Shown here piece by piece: positions 18,146 to 26,791 of a DNA stretch of 64,000 bases; positions within the stretch are counted from its first letter, which is position 1, and every line of letters starts with the position of its first letter. This stretch comes from JBFWWP01 sp050246115. GTDB taxonomy: Bacteria; Planctomycetota; UBA8108; UBA1146; JAJFFE01. Position numbers and translations under genes: made by a program. The notes beneath the pieces are model-generated. The model worked only from the letters and a program-made list of their open reading frames with translations, ran no database searches and had not been told where the DNA came from. The DNA lies in assembly GCA_050246115.1 (NCBI GenBank), contig JBFWWP010000007.1:1-64000 (forward strand). Reading direction: 5' to 3'.

Positions 18146-20308
18146 GTGAACGTCGTCAGCACGCTGCGCACGCGAAACACGGACGCCAGACCCAGCCTTC
18201 GTGCGGCGGCGCGCGGATGCGGCTCATGGGCGCGAATCTGCCTGTCCTTCGCGTTGGTCGCCGGCGTCGTCGACGCGGTGTCGGCTGCGGAGGAGATCGA
18301 CTTCCATGTCTCGCCGAGCGGCCGCGACGAGTGGTCGGGGACCCTTGCCGAACCCCGTGCGGACGGCACCGATGGGCCGTTCGCGACGATCGAGCGCGCG
18401 CGGGTCGCACTCCGGGCAAAGCGAGGCGGTCAGCGAGTGGTGTCGCTGCGCGCCGGTACGTATCTGCTCGAGCGCCCCCTGCGGCTCGGCCCGGAGGATG
18501 GCCCGGCGATCTACCGCGCGCACCCGGGAGAGACACCGGTGCTCTCGGGCGCGGCGGCTCTCGGGGCTTGGCATGTTGGCGAGGACGGCACTTGGGAGCT
18601 CACGGTTCCCGAAGAGCTCCGGGGCCCGGGGGTCCTGACCCAGCTCTTCGTCGGCGGAGAGAGGCGGCAACGACCGCGCTTGCCGGCGACCGGCTACTAC
18701 GAGGTCACGGCCGAGATCGACCCGACCGATGGCGCGCGAGCGCGGGGCTACGACCGCTTCGTGTTCGCCCCCGGCGAGTTGTCGAGCGACTGGCCCGACT
18801 GGCAGGACGTCGAGGTCCTTTGCTTCTTGACGTGGAGCATGAGTCGATTCCGAATCGCGGCGATCGACATGGAGGCGCAGGTCGTCACGCTCGCGGGGCA
18901 CACGCCGAGTTCCGCGAGTTGGGCAAAGCTTGGCCCCGGGCGGCGCTTTCTGCTCGAGAACGTCGCGCACACGCCGCTTGCCGAGGGTTCCTGGCGGCTC
19001 GACCGTGCGCGCGGTGTCTTGCGGTATCGCCCGCGACCGGGCGAGTCGCCGGAGCTGCACGTGGCCGCGGTGCCGCGACTCGCCACGTTGGTCGAGATCG
19101 TTGGTCAACCAGATCGCGGAGCCTGGGTCGAGGGCGTGCGCTTCGAAGGCATCGGCTTCGCCCACAGCGCGTTCCACCTGCCGGCGGGGGGCAACGCGAG
19201 CGCGCAAGCCGAGACCTCCGTGCCCGCGGCGGTGCGAGCGACGGGCGCGCGCCGCTGCGCGCTGACGCGTTGCCGTCTGGAGCATCTGGGCGGCTACGCA
19301 ATCGAGTGGGGCGCAGGCTGCCAGCAGAACCAGGTCGATGACTGCGTGCTGCACGACCTCGGCGGCGGCGGCATCCGGATCGGCGGAAGTGCGCGCGGGA
19401 TCGGGGTGCCGAGCCAACTCGGCCAAGCACCCGCGCCGGCCATCGCCGCGGGCAACGTCATTCGCAACTGCGCCATCGTGAGCGGCGGGCGTCTGCACCC
19501 CGGGGCTGTCGGGGTCTGGATCGGATCTTCACCCGGCAATCGCATCGAGCACAACGAGATCGCCGACTTCTACTACAGCGGCATCTCGGTGGGCGAGAGC
19601 TGGGGTTACGGCCCAAGCCATGCGTACGCCAACCAGATCGCCTACAACCATCTCCACGGGCTGGGGCAAGGCGTACTCAGCGACCTCGGCGGGATCTACA
19701 CGCTCGGGGTGTCGCCGGGCACCGTGATCCATCACAACCGCATCGAGGGGGTGACGAGCGCGACCTATGGCGCGTGGGGGCTCTACTTCGATGAGGGGTC
19801 TTCGGGGATCGTCGCGCAGAACAACCTGGTACATGACACCCAGGGAGCGAGCTTCCATGTCCACTATGGGCGCGATCTGGCGGTGAGAAACAACATCTTC
19901 AGCGGGGGCACGCCTTCGCCCCTGCGCCGAACCCGCGGTGAAGACCACAGGACCGTCCTATTCGAGCGCAACATCGTGCTCGGGGCGTCGGGAGAGTTTC
20001 TCGAGGGAAGCTGGCAAGGAGAGACCTTTCTGCTCCGAAACAACCTGTACTGGCCAGGGAGCGAGGGCGACGCACGCTTCATGGGGTTGACGCTCCGCGA
20101 GTGGCAACGTCAACGCGGCCAGGATCGCGGCTCGATCCTGGCCGACCCGCAGTTCGCGGATGCCAGCGCCGGCGACTTCCGAATCCTCGACTCGAAGGCA
20201 ACGAAACGCATCGGCTTTCGCCCGTTCCCGCTCGGCGAGGCCGGACGAGAGCCCGGCAGCAGTGCGTGTCCGCCACGCGCGCAACCGGCGTTTCCTTCCG
20301 TCCGGTGA
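18146..20308 (+). CDS. Secreted right-handed beta-helix protein, GH141-like
   Basis: This 720-residue protein has a signal peptide ending near SAAEE. It then follows the plan seen in GH141-type and related beta-helix glycosidases: FHVSPSGRDEWSGT, GPFATIERAR, VVSLRAGTYLLERPLRLGPE, YRAHPGETPVLSG, and later helix turns such as NRIEHNEIADFYYSGISVG and HHNRIEGVTSATYGAWGLYF. Members act on complex plant or algal polysaccharides outside the cytoplasm, and the specificity here is unknown. The GTG at 18146 has GGGAGAA 5 bases upstream. It sits directly behind the TerC-family gene, which could point to a shared promoter or a metal-dependent export link. GH141 assignment is from the general pattern, not an alignment. 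Confidence 0.78.
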   Translation: MNVVSTLRTRNTDARPSLRAAARGCGSWARICLSFALVAGVVDAVSAAEEIDFHVSPSGRDEWSGTLAEPRADGTDGPFATIERARVALRAKRGGQRVVSLRAGTYLLERPLRLGPEDGPAIYRAHPGETPVLSGAAALGAWHVGEDGTWELTVPEELRGPGVLTQLFVGGERRQRPRLPATGYYEVTAEIDPTDGARARGYDRFVFAPGELSSDWPDWQDVEVLCFLTWSMSRFRIAAIDMEAQVVTLAGHTPSSASWAKLGPGRRFLLENVAHTPLAEGSWRLDRARGVLRYRPRPGESPELHVAAVPRLATLVEIVGQPDRGAWVEGVRFEGIGFAHSAFHLPAGGNASAQAETSVPAAVRATGARRCALTRCRLEHLGGYAIEWGAGCQQNQVDDCVLHDLGGGGIRIGGSARGIGVPSQLGQAPAPAIAAGNVIRNCAIVSGGRLHPGAVGVWIGSSPGNRIEHNEIADFYYSGISVGESWGYGPSHAYANQIAYNHLHGLGQGVLSDLGGIYTLGVSPGTVIHHNRIEGVTSATYGAWGLYFDEGSSGIVAQNNLVHDTQGASFHVHYGRDLAVRNNIFSGGTPSPLRRTRGEDHRTVLFERNIVLGASGEFLEGSWQGETFLLRNNLYWPGSEGDARFMGLTLREWQRQRGQDRGSILADPQFADASAGDFRILDSKATKRIGFRPFPLGEAGREPGSSACPPRAQPAFPSVR

Positions 20309-20433
20309 CCCAGCTCGAAGGCGCTCGCCTCGATGGCCCCGCAAGCGCTCGGACCTACGGCGTCCGTGGAGCGACTCGGGGGTGCGCTTGATCCGGGCTC
20401 GTGCCATGGCCAACAATCCTCGAGCATCGCCCC

Positions 20434-21279
20434 TCAGCGACGCCACCCGAGGTACCATCGCGGATCGGCGGACGCGCGCTGCGCGCGTCGCGCCCAAGCG
20501 CGCCACTGTTGCTCCCACTGGACTACGGTTCGCCCACGCGGCCACGCGGGTGTCGGCACCTCGCAGGCAAGAAGGTCGTCGTCGGAACGCACCCACGAAC
20601 TGGGGTTCGCGGGGTCGTCCGATCGCTCTTCGAGGATCAACGGAACGGGCCAGCCGATACGCCATCCTTCGCGAGCCAGGCGCAAGCAGTACGCGTCGAA
20701 GCACTCGCGGGGCCGGGGCATTCCTTGACCGAACAGACAGTTCCGCTTCATCAAGTAGGAGCTGCCGCCGATCCAGCAGTTGGGGAGGAGTTCGAGGCCA
20801 TCGCCTAGGGGCACGAGCTTGCGACTGGCGATCCGCGGTTGGTAGTCGTCGGGTCGAAACGGCCAACTCGCGAGAACGCCCAGCGAAGACTCACCGCGGT
20901 GGACTTGCGCGAGTCGACGGGCCCAATCGTGAGCGACCCGGCTGGTCGCCGCAACCTGCCCCAAGAGCTCGGCGTCGGCTTGCTTCCAGAACCAGTTGAG
21001 CGGCTCGCTCGGGGCGGCGCTCCCGGCGTGATGGTGGTAGTCGCGAATCGCGGGATGTCCGAGCAGCGACTCGACGGCTCGCCGCGTTTCGTCGCAGCCC
21101 CCCTGGTGCCACAACCATACGCGCACGGTGACGCCACGGTTGTTCAAGAGGCTCTCGAGCGAGACTCGTGTCGGCTGCGGGCGGTTGCGTGTGACCATCA
21201 GCACGTCGACGATGTCGCCGCTATCCCGGCGCGAACGATCACCCCGCGGGGCCGCCGATCCAGATCTCGACCGAATCAC
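20434..21279 (-). CDS. GT2-like glycosyltransferase domain protein
   Basis: The 281-residue protein begins its fold at DVLMVTRNRPQPTRVSLESLL, like family 2 glycosyltransferases, and continues with VRVWLWHQGGCDETR. The usual DxD region is replaced by less canonical sequence (KQADAELLGQVAATS). The later part includes LPNCWIGGSSYLMKR and PRECFDAYCLRLAREGW, consistent with an acceptor-side glycosyltransferase domain. Function is likely surface-glycan synthesis, but activity is uncertain because the metal-binding motif is not obvious. The start used is a GTG at 21279; a later in-frame start before DVLMV is possible. It ends tail to tail with the GH141-like gene. Confidence 0.65.
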   Translation of the reverse strand: MIRSRSGSAAPRGDRSRRDSGDIVDVLMVTRNRPQPTRVSLESLLNNRGVTVRVWLWHQGGCDETRRAVESLLGHPAIRDYHHHAGSAAPSEPLNWFWKQADAELLGQVAATSRVAHDWARRLAQVHRGESSLGVLASWPFRPDDYQPRIASRKLVPLGDGLELLPNCWIGGSSYLMKRNCLFGQGMPRPRECFDAYCLRLAREGWRIGWPVPLILEERSDDPANPSSWVRSDDDLLACEVPTPAWPRGRTVVQWEQQWRAWARRAQRASADPRWYLGWRR

Positions 21280-21387
21280 GATCGCATCCCGTTCGTCGCA
21301 ACCACGACCCGCTGCCCGAACTCGTCGACCCCGTCGCCCCGTTCAACGCCCAACCGCACGCTTCGGTTCACCCGCGGTTCGTTGCGA

Positions 21388-22734
21388 TCAGGGGCAGCCG
21401 ATCGCGGACGTATCGCAAATCAACGAATCACCACTCGGATCGAGGCCGCAAGCGCCGAAGGGCTGTGGTGGCGCCGGCCCGCCCTGAAAGAGGTAGGCGA
21501 TCAGATAAAACAGGTCGACGAGCGGACTGAGAGTACCGTTGTCGTCGGTATCCCCCACGTCTTCGCAGGACACACCGGGTCCGACGCCGAAGAGCCAGGC
21601 CGCGAGCACACTCGCGTCGGCAAGATTGAGAGCGCCGTCGCCGTTGACGTCGCCACGAACGAAAGTCGGGGCGCTGCCGGCGAGCCCGGTGATGGACCCG
21701 CTGACGATCTCGGCCGGGAAGACCGCCTCACCGGCGACGATGAGGAAGATCGGGGCCGAGGAGCCGAGTTGGCCTGTGAACGAGACGGGCGAAGTAGTGT
21801 CCGTGGCCAGCGTGGATGAAACGGTGTACGTGATTCGCGCAATCTCGGCGCCCACGCCAATCGGCAAGGTCTCGAACGGGGCCTCGAGACTCACGACGCA
21901 CCCGATGATCACTCCGGCGGTAACGCCCGCCGGGAGCGCGGGTGCAGTGTTGAACACGAAGAAGTCCGCGCCTGCACCGCCGTTCGTCGCTGCCAATGCG
22001 AGCCCTTGCGCGACCGAGGTCGGAGCCGCGACATCCAGATCGTTCGCGAGCCCGAACGAGAAGCCGGCGACCGGCAGCGGGTTGTCGAGCGTGAGGCCCA
22101 ACTCCGCCACGCCGCCTGCGGGACCGGTCGCTGCGCCCGCCACCAACCGGTACGGGTCGTTGTTGATCTCGATCGTCACCGCACCGGAGAGGGTCACGGG
22201 AGTCACGGTGGGGCCGAAGCTGATCACGACCACGGTTTGCACCGGCGGGCTACCGAGAATATCGCAGAAGTCGAGCGCAGCGACGGTCCCGGGCGCGGCG
22301 TCGAGCGAGTAGGTGGCACGGTTCAAGCGATAGTCGGTCCCGGGCGGCAGCGGATTGCTCCCGAAGAACGAGATGACCACGCCCACCGTGAACCCGGGCC
22401 CACCACCCGGTCCGAGGTTGATCGCGTTGAAATCGGGAGGGCTGCCCCCGTTCACCGTCGCCGTGGTGACCCCGTCGACCACGCTGATCAGCGTCAGCTC
22501 GGTTGGGTCATGACACAGCCCGTAGGACCAGCCACCGAGGGGGCTGGGAGCTCCGAGCGCTCCCGGTTGGCTGTCCAGCTCTACGAACACGTTGACGGTC
22601 GTCCCCGGATTGCCCGCTGGCGAAGTCGCGGACAACACATAACGGTCATCCTGGGCCCTGGCGGCTGCCCCGAGGAAAGCTACGAAGCACGGGACGAGGA
22701 GAACGAAACGTGATATGGGACTGAACTTTATCAT
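21388..22734 (-). CDS. Secreted protein with two cohesin-like modules and a dockerin-like C-terminus
   Basis: The protein of about 448 residues has an export signal (FVLLVPCFVAFLGAAARAQ). Residues about 30-180 read like a cohesin-type module: GNPGTTVNVFVELDSQPG, GWSYGLCHDPTELTLISVV, a G-rich turn, then DYRLNRATYSLDA. A second related module follows from YRLVAGAATGPAGGVAELGL to about residue 355. The C-terminus has dockerin-type loops FVRGDVNGDGALNLADASV and DTDDNGTLSPLVDLFYLI. ATG 22734 was chosen because the hydrophobic signal starts there; the in-frame start at 22794 adds an unlikely leader. The combination suggests protein-protein assembly outside the cell. The cohesin call is a pattern judgement. 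Confidence 0.75.
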   Translation of the reverse strand: MIKFSPISRFVLLVPCFVAFLGAAARAQDDRYVLSATSPAGNPGTTVNVFVELDSQPGALGAPSPLGGWSYGLCHDPTELTLISVVDGVTTATVNGGSPPDFNAINLGPGGGPGFTVGVVISFFGSNPLPPGTDYRLNRATYSLDAAPGTVAALDFCDILGSPPVQTVVVISFGPTVTPVTLSGAVTIEINNDPYRLVAGAATGPAGGVAELGLTLDNPLPVAGFSFGLANDLDVAAPTSVAQGLALAATNGGAGADFFVFNTAPALPAGVTAGVIIGCVVSLEAPFETLPIGVGAEIARITYTVSSTLATDTTSPVSFTGQLGSSAPIFLIVAGEAVFPAEIVSGSITGLAGSAPTFVRGDVNGDGALNLADASVLAAWLFGVGPGVSCEDVGDTDDNGTLSPLVDLFYLIAYLFQGGPAPPQPFGACGLDPSGDSLICDTSAIGCP

Positions 22735-22965
22735 TTCTTCACATGCCTCTCGCTGGAAGTCCGCAGAGTGTACCGGGGCGCCACCAGCACGCAAGTGGAG
22801 GCAGGCGAATCAGGCCAATCCAAGGGGGGCCGTATGGGTCTGCGCCGGACACGTTCACGGGTTGCGGGTGCCAGTACCGACGAACCGACCTCGTCCCAGA
22901 CGAAGGGCGGCTCACGGCTGACTCTCGCTCGGGGCACCGGGGTTTCGATGATTGCGGGAGACCAC

Positions 22966-23121
22966 TCAGCTCGAACGCGAAGGTAGGGGGGTGAGGATTC
23001 GGATCTGCGGCGTGAGCTCGAGAAGTCGCTTGGCCTCCTCGGGATGACTTCTCGAGGCGGTCGGCCTTTGCGGCACCGGAGGTTTCGCGGCGGCCTGCAA
23101 GAGCAGCATGTTGTTGGACAT
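22966..23121 (-). CDS. Candidate small protein of 51 residues
   Basis: An open frame starts at ATG 23121 and encodes MSNNMLLLQAAAKPPVPQRP, then a helical-looking segment SHPEEAKRLLELTPQIRI, and ends ...PSRSS. It lies between two minus-strand genes, just beyond the hairpin at 23122-23168. No good ribosome binding site is visible, and an 11-base inverted repeat (23017-23027 with 23046-23056) lies inside it, so it may equally be a structured non-coding stretch. I recognise no family. Confidence 0.25.
   Translation of the reverse strand: MSNNMLLLQAAAKPPVPQRPTASRSHPEEAKRLLELTPQIRILTPLPSRSS
23017..23056. repeat. 11-base-pair inverted repeat
   Basis: CTCGAGAAGTC (23017-23027) and GACTTCTCGAG (23046-23056) form a perfect stem with an 18-base loop. 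It lies upstream of the cohesin-like/dockerin gene and could be a regulatory hairpin or part of the candidate small gene. Confidence 0.6.
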
Positions 23122-23168
23122 CTAGGCCCGAGGCCAGCGCGGTATGCGCTCGATTGGGTGGGGCCTAG
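23122..23168 (-). terminator. Hairpin overlapping the stop codon of the small basic protein gene
   Basis: CTAGGCCC (23122-23129) pairs with GGGCCTAG (23161-23168), with an inner AGCGC/GCGCT stem. The outer arm includes the TAG stop codon of the upstream minus-strand gene. It probably terminates that transcript. Confidence 0.55.
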
Positions 23169-23524
23169 TCTGCGAGCGGCACCTTGACACTGCGAACGCG
23201 GTGCTCTTGTCCGGACTTCGCGGTGAGTTCCGCGGCTTTCGCGTCCGCCTCCGCCTTACGCGGATACGGGAAGGTGGCCATCACCTTAGACTTCGAATCC
23301 AAGACGCGCCAAACGAGCTTCTGACGACCACTCGCGGAGGCGGGCGACGCGGACTTCGACGAAGACTTGGACTTCGACTTCGTCGCGGCCTTGCCCCCCT
23401 TGCCGACGACGGAGGCTTCGGCCTCGCCGTCGCCCTTCTTTTGCGCGGCCTTCTCTTTGGCCGTCAGTTCGGCTTCCAGGGCGAGGCGCTGCATTCGGTC
23501 TCGGTTCGAGGGTCTCTTCGCCAT
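23165..23524 (-). CDS. Small basic protein with Lys/Ser/Ala linker, function unknown
   Basis: The protein of about 119 residues has a basic N-terminus (MAKRPSNRDRMQRLALEAEL), a Lys/Ser/Ala-rich linker (about 40-68), and a compact C-terminal segment: KLVWRVLDSKSKVMATFPYP, then KAEADAKAAELTAKSGQEHR. The last part looks like a small folded domain and the linker like a nucleic-acid-binding tail, but I recognise no named family. ATG 23524 was preferred because the conserved-looking sequence starts there; an in-frame start exists at 23578. It is a single gene with its own probable terminator. Confidence 0.7.
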   Translation of the reverse strand: MAKRPSNRDRMQRLALEAELTAKEKAAQKKGDGEAEASVVGKGGKAATKSKSKSSSKSASPASASGRQKLVWRVLDSKSKVMATFPYPRKAEADAKAAELTAKSGQEHRVRSVKVPLAD

Positions 23525-23678
23525 GGGTATGGTTCGCGTTTCGCGGCTGTGCGGGTTTCCCGGAAACCGCGCGCCCACACCCTGCGGGCCGCGGTCCTTG
23601 CTGGAGAGCTAGACTATATCTCAACTTGCGACCGGCGAACAGAGCTGAATCCGGGGCCGAGACGACCCCAGCAAGAAA

Positions 23679-23715
23679 GCGAGGGTCGGCCGGCACGAAT
23701 GCCGCCGACCCTCGC
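23679..23715 (-). terminator. Intrinsic terminator of the third beta-helix lipoprotein gene
   Basis: GCGAGGGTCGGC (23679-23690) and GCCGACCCTCGC (23704-23715) form a perfect 12-base-pair stem. Reading on the minus strand, the stem is followed by TTTCTTGCTGGG, a T-rich tail. It lies 27 bases past the stop codon at 23742. Confidence 0.85.
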
Positions 23716-23741
23716 TCGGGCTTGGGGGAGAAGGTCTGGAT

Positions 23742-26381
23742 CTACTGCGGGTTGCGCTCGAGGGCGCCTACGCTGGGCGCCGTCAGATTGTAGCGGTTCC
23801 CCAGAATGTCGAACGGGACCAACACCTCGGGGGCGAGGTGCGGCGCTTGGGCCGCACGCCAGAGACCGTCGAGCCAGCCGTTCGGGTTCGGCCGGACGTC
23901 GCCCGTGAGGAAGTTCGCGAAGATCGAGTTGAAGTCGGACGCGTCGGAACCGAGCGTGGAACCCACGCTCGAGGTATTGGTCGACGTCGCGTCGTTGAAG
24001 TCGTACCAGGCGCCATTGCCGTGCTGCTCGTAGCTGCCTCCGGAGCGACTGTAGACGTGATTGTGCTCGAAGTCGTTGCGGTTGACGTCGAACTCGTTAC
24101 GCGGGCCCGGCGCACCGGGATCGGAGTAGAACGTGTTCGGCGTGCCGTTACCGCCGGTCCAATGCCAGCCGAAGCGGAGGAAGGTGCTGTTGCGGACGCT
24201 GGCGTAGTCATGAGGGCGATAGCCATCCCACGAGGTCTGGTAGCCGGTGGAAGCGTTCGTCCCACCCTCGTCCTGACGGTGCGGGGTCCACTCGAACCAC
24301 CCGTTGGCGAAGGTGCAGTGCCACATGACGCCGTTCTGGCCACCGACCTTCCACTTGCTCCGCTGACCACCGCCCGGCGCCGCGTCGTTGTCGAGCAGCG
24401 CATTGATGATCGCGTAGTCCACGACCCCGGCGTTGTGGGTGGCATTGATCGAGTTGTCCATGAAGATGCCCTGCCGGTTCGCCATGCGCTTGGCGTACAG
24501 GTTCACGATGAACGGGCTGTAGTCCATGCTGCGACCGATGCACTGGAAGGTATCGTTGTGTCCCGAGTTCGGGAACGACTCACAGGCCACGTTGCCGATG
24601 AGCCCGGGCGGACTGTCATCGTAGCGGAAGAAATCCTCCGCGATCTGCCGCATGTAGACGTTGCGGACGAGCTTGCCCGCCTCGAAGACCATGGTCATGT
24701 TCTCGATCAACGTGTAGGTGCCGGTGCCGAACGGAACGCCGCCCAGGGCTTCGCGCATGGGGTTGTCGGTGCCGGTGACGAAGACCTCGTCGACGCGGTC
24801 CTCGTCGATCGGCGAGTTGTACGCCGGCGGGTCGCCGCCGGCGCCAACGAGGTGGCAATCGTGTAGCCAGACATCTTCGTTGCCAACTTGTCCGCGCAAG
24901 TGCCCGAGGCTCACGTCCAGCCGAACGCCTTCGACCTTGACCCGGCGCACGTCGATGTTGGCGAACGACGTAATCCGACAGTCACTTCGATTCGCAACAC
25001 TCGGGGCGCGCCGCACGGTCAGCCACGCATCGGCATTGTCCGCGCGCCCTTGCGTAGTGCCCCACACGTTGTTCCCCGGCCCCAGCAGGATCAGGGCGTT
25101 GTTGGGGTTGGCGAACGCGGCGGCGGCCTGCGCGATGGTACCCATGGGACTCGACAGGCTCGATCCGTTGCCGGTTCCGCCGGGGGCGACGTAGCGGACC
25201 TCCTGGGCGGCCGTGCCGCTCGGATCGATGTACAGGAACAGGCTCTCGCCGACGACCGGCACACCATGCACCGGTTCCGCGACGTAGCGAAACTCGTAGC
25301 GGCCCGGGCCGGGGAACGAAGCGACGTCGACCGTCACTTTGAACCCGAACAGGTGCGTCGAGTTCATGGTGATCTCGTCGACGGGTAGCCAACCGGAGAC
25401 GTCGTTCACGGTGCTGCCGAAGCCGCCGTTACACGCGAACCAAACCCGCTTCATGCCCATATCACCGGGTACGTTGTCGACCGTGCCCACGGACTGGTGG
25501 GCCGCGATCACCGACAACTCGAAGGTGCTGCTGCTCACGTACTGGTACGGAACGACATCCCACTTGGCCTTGGCGCGCTGGCCGTACCACGCGTTCGACG
25601 GGTTGCCGACTGCGGCTTGCGCCGGAGTCGCCGTCCAGGTGTAGGGCGCTGGGTGTCTGGGTACGAGCAGGGTACTTGGATTCGGCGGGTTGATCGTGTT
25701 CTCGACGGTGATCGTCACGTTGTTCGAAACGAGACCGAAGAAGGTCGCGTGCACGGCTGCGCTGCCGACCGCGAGCGGATCCGCGGCGGCCGGGCTCCCC
25801 GAGATCACTCCGAGCACCGCCGGGTTGCTCACCACCCAACTCACGGCACCCGTCACGTCGACGGACGAACCGTTGGTGTAGTGCGCCGTCACGGTGAGCG
25901 CGGAGGAACCACTGAGAGGGATCGTCGTGGGCGTGGCCACCAGCGCGAGCGACTGGAGCTGATTCGGGTCGGGCACCTCGATCACCAATGGCACCGAAGA
26001 GATCGCACCGACCGAGCCAACCACGGAGGCCGTGCCCGGCGATACCGCGGTCAGCACTCCCGCGGAGTCGATGCTCACGACGCCCGCTGGGACTGCCGAC
26101 CAACTGACCTGACTGGTGATCAAGCCGAAGCCGCCGTCCTGATAGCGGCCGACGGCGGTGAGACTGGTGGTGCCGCCGACGGGAAGCTGCGCGAGCTGGA
26201 CGGCGATCAGGACTTCGGTCAGCGGGCTCTGATTCTGGGTCTGCCCGCCCTGATCGTTGTTGTTCGTGATGGGCACGTTCGAGCCCCCGCCACCGCCGGA
26301 AGAACAGCCGGCGCCGAGAGCCACGCTCAGGGCGAGGAACAGGAGTCCGAACGAACGTGAGATGGAACCACCCTGGTTCAT
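23742..26381 (-). CDS. Lipoprotein with Big_2-like domains and a beta-helix, third family member
   Basis: The protein of about 879 residues has a lipobox (SVALGAGCSS) followed by a Gly/Asn-rich linker. Ig-like Big_2 repeats come next (LTAVGRYQDGGFGLITSQVS; LSGSSALTVTAHYTNGSSVD), then a middle module with KWDVVPYQYVSSSTFELSVI and AAHQSVG, and from about residue 425 a beta-helix opening VRYVAPGGTGNGSSLSSPMG. The architecture matches the lipoprotein at 11307-13880 but the sequence is much more diverged. ATG 26381 starts the signal peptide; an upstream in-frame ATG at 26420 adds a poor leader. Expected to be anchored in the envelope and to bind or process polysaccharide; no catalytic site is visible. 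Confidence 0.82.
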   Translation of the reverse strand: MNQGGSISRSFGLLFLALSVALGAGCSSGGGGGSNVPITNNNDQGGQTQNQSPLTEVLIAVQLAQLPVGGTTSLTAVGRYQDGGFGLITSQVSWSAVPAGVVSIDSAGVLTAVSPGTASVVGSVGAISSVPLVIEVPDPNQLQSLALVATPTTIPLSGSSALTVTAHYTNGSSVDVTGAVSWVVSNPAVLGVISGSPAAADPLAVGSAAVHATFFGLVSNNVTITVENTINPPNPSTLLVPRHPAPYTWTATPAQAAVGNPSNAWYGQRAKAKWDVVPYQYVSSSTFELSVIAAHQSVGTVDNVPGDMGMKRVWFACNGGFGSTVNDVSGWLPVDEITMNSTHLFGFKVTVDVASFPGPGRYEFRYVAEPVHGVPVVGESLFLYIDPSGTAAQEVRYVAPGGTGNGSSLSSPMGTIAQAAAAFANPNNALILLGPGNNVWGTTQGRADNADAWLTVRRAPSVANRSDCRITSFANIDVRRVKVEGVRLDVSLGHLRGQVGNEDVWLHDCHLVGAGGDPPAYNSPIDEDRVDEVFVTGTDNPMREALGGVPFGTGTYTLIENMTMVFEAGKLVRNVYMRQIAEDFFRYDDSPPGLIGNVACESFPNSGHNDTFQCIGRSMDYSPFIVNLYAKRMANRQGIFMDNSINATHNAGVVDYAIINALLDNDAAPGGGQRSKWKVGGQNGVMWHCTFANGWFEWTPHRQDEGGTNASTGYQTSWDGYRPHDYASVRNSTFLRFGWHWTGGNGTPNTFYSDPGAPGPRNEFDVNRNDFEHNHVYSRSGGSYEQHGNGAWYDFNDATSTNTSSVGSTLGSDASDFNSIFANFLTGDVRPNPNGWLDGLWRAAQAPHLAPEVLVPFDILGNRYNLTAPSVGALERNPQ

Positions 26382-26791
26382 GGAACAGAGAGCCTTCCCG
26401 GTCGAGCCGTGGCGACCCACAGGCGTGAGTTGGTGCTACTCGATCTTGAGTACGAGCCAAGGGGTGAGAGCAAGAGCGGGACCGCGCGCCGGCGAAGCCG
26501 CGTCGAGCAAGGCAAGTCGCTTGCAGCAATCGACTTGGGTCATTGAACGCGGGGTGGCGAGAGGCGGCGACGCCCGGGCCGATTGCCCGCATAGGGCGCT
26601 TGGTGGCGGCTAGTCCGACACTCCCCTTCGGGCCCTTCGCACTACGCCGACCGAGAGGTTGCGGCCAGAGGGGCTGTACTAGCGGGCCGGCGGGGCGCGA
26701 AGTGGGTGACTGGGGAGCGAGGTCGAGCGCGGTGGGCGGAGACGGGACGATCGCGCCCCGGCCCCCGGATGACGGCGCCGGGCGGGGAGGG
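26382..26791. other. Intergenic region, 410 bases
   Basis: This is the upstream region of the minus-strand lipoprotein gene and the downstream region of the methyltransferase gene. I see no promoter, hairpin or small gene I would defend. Confidence 0.4.
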
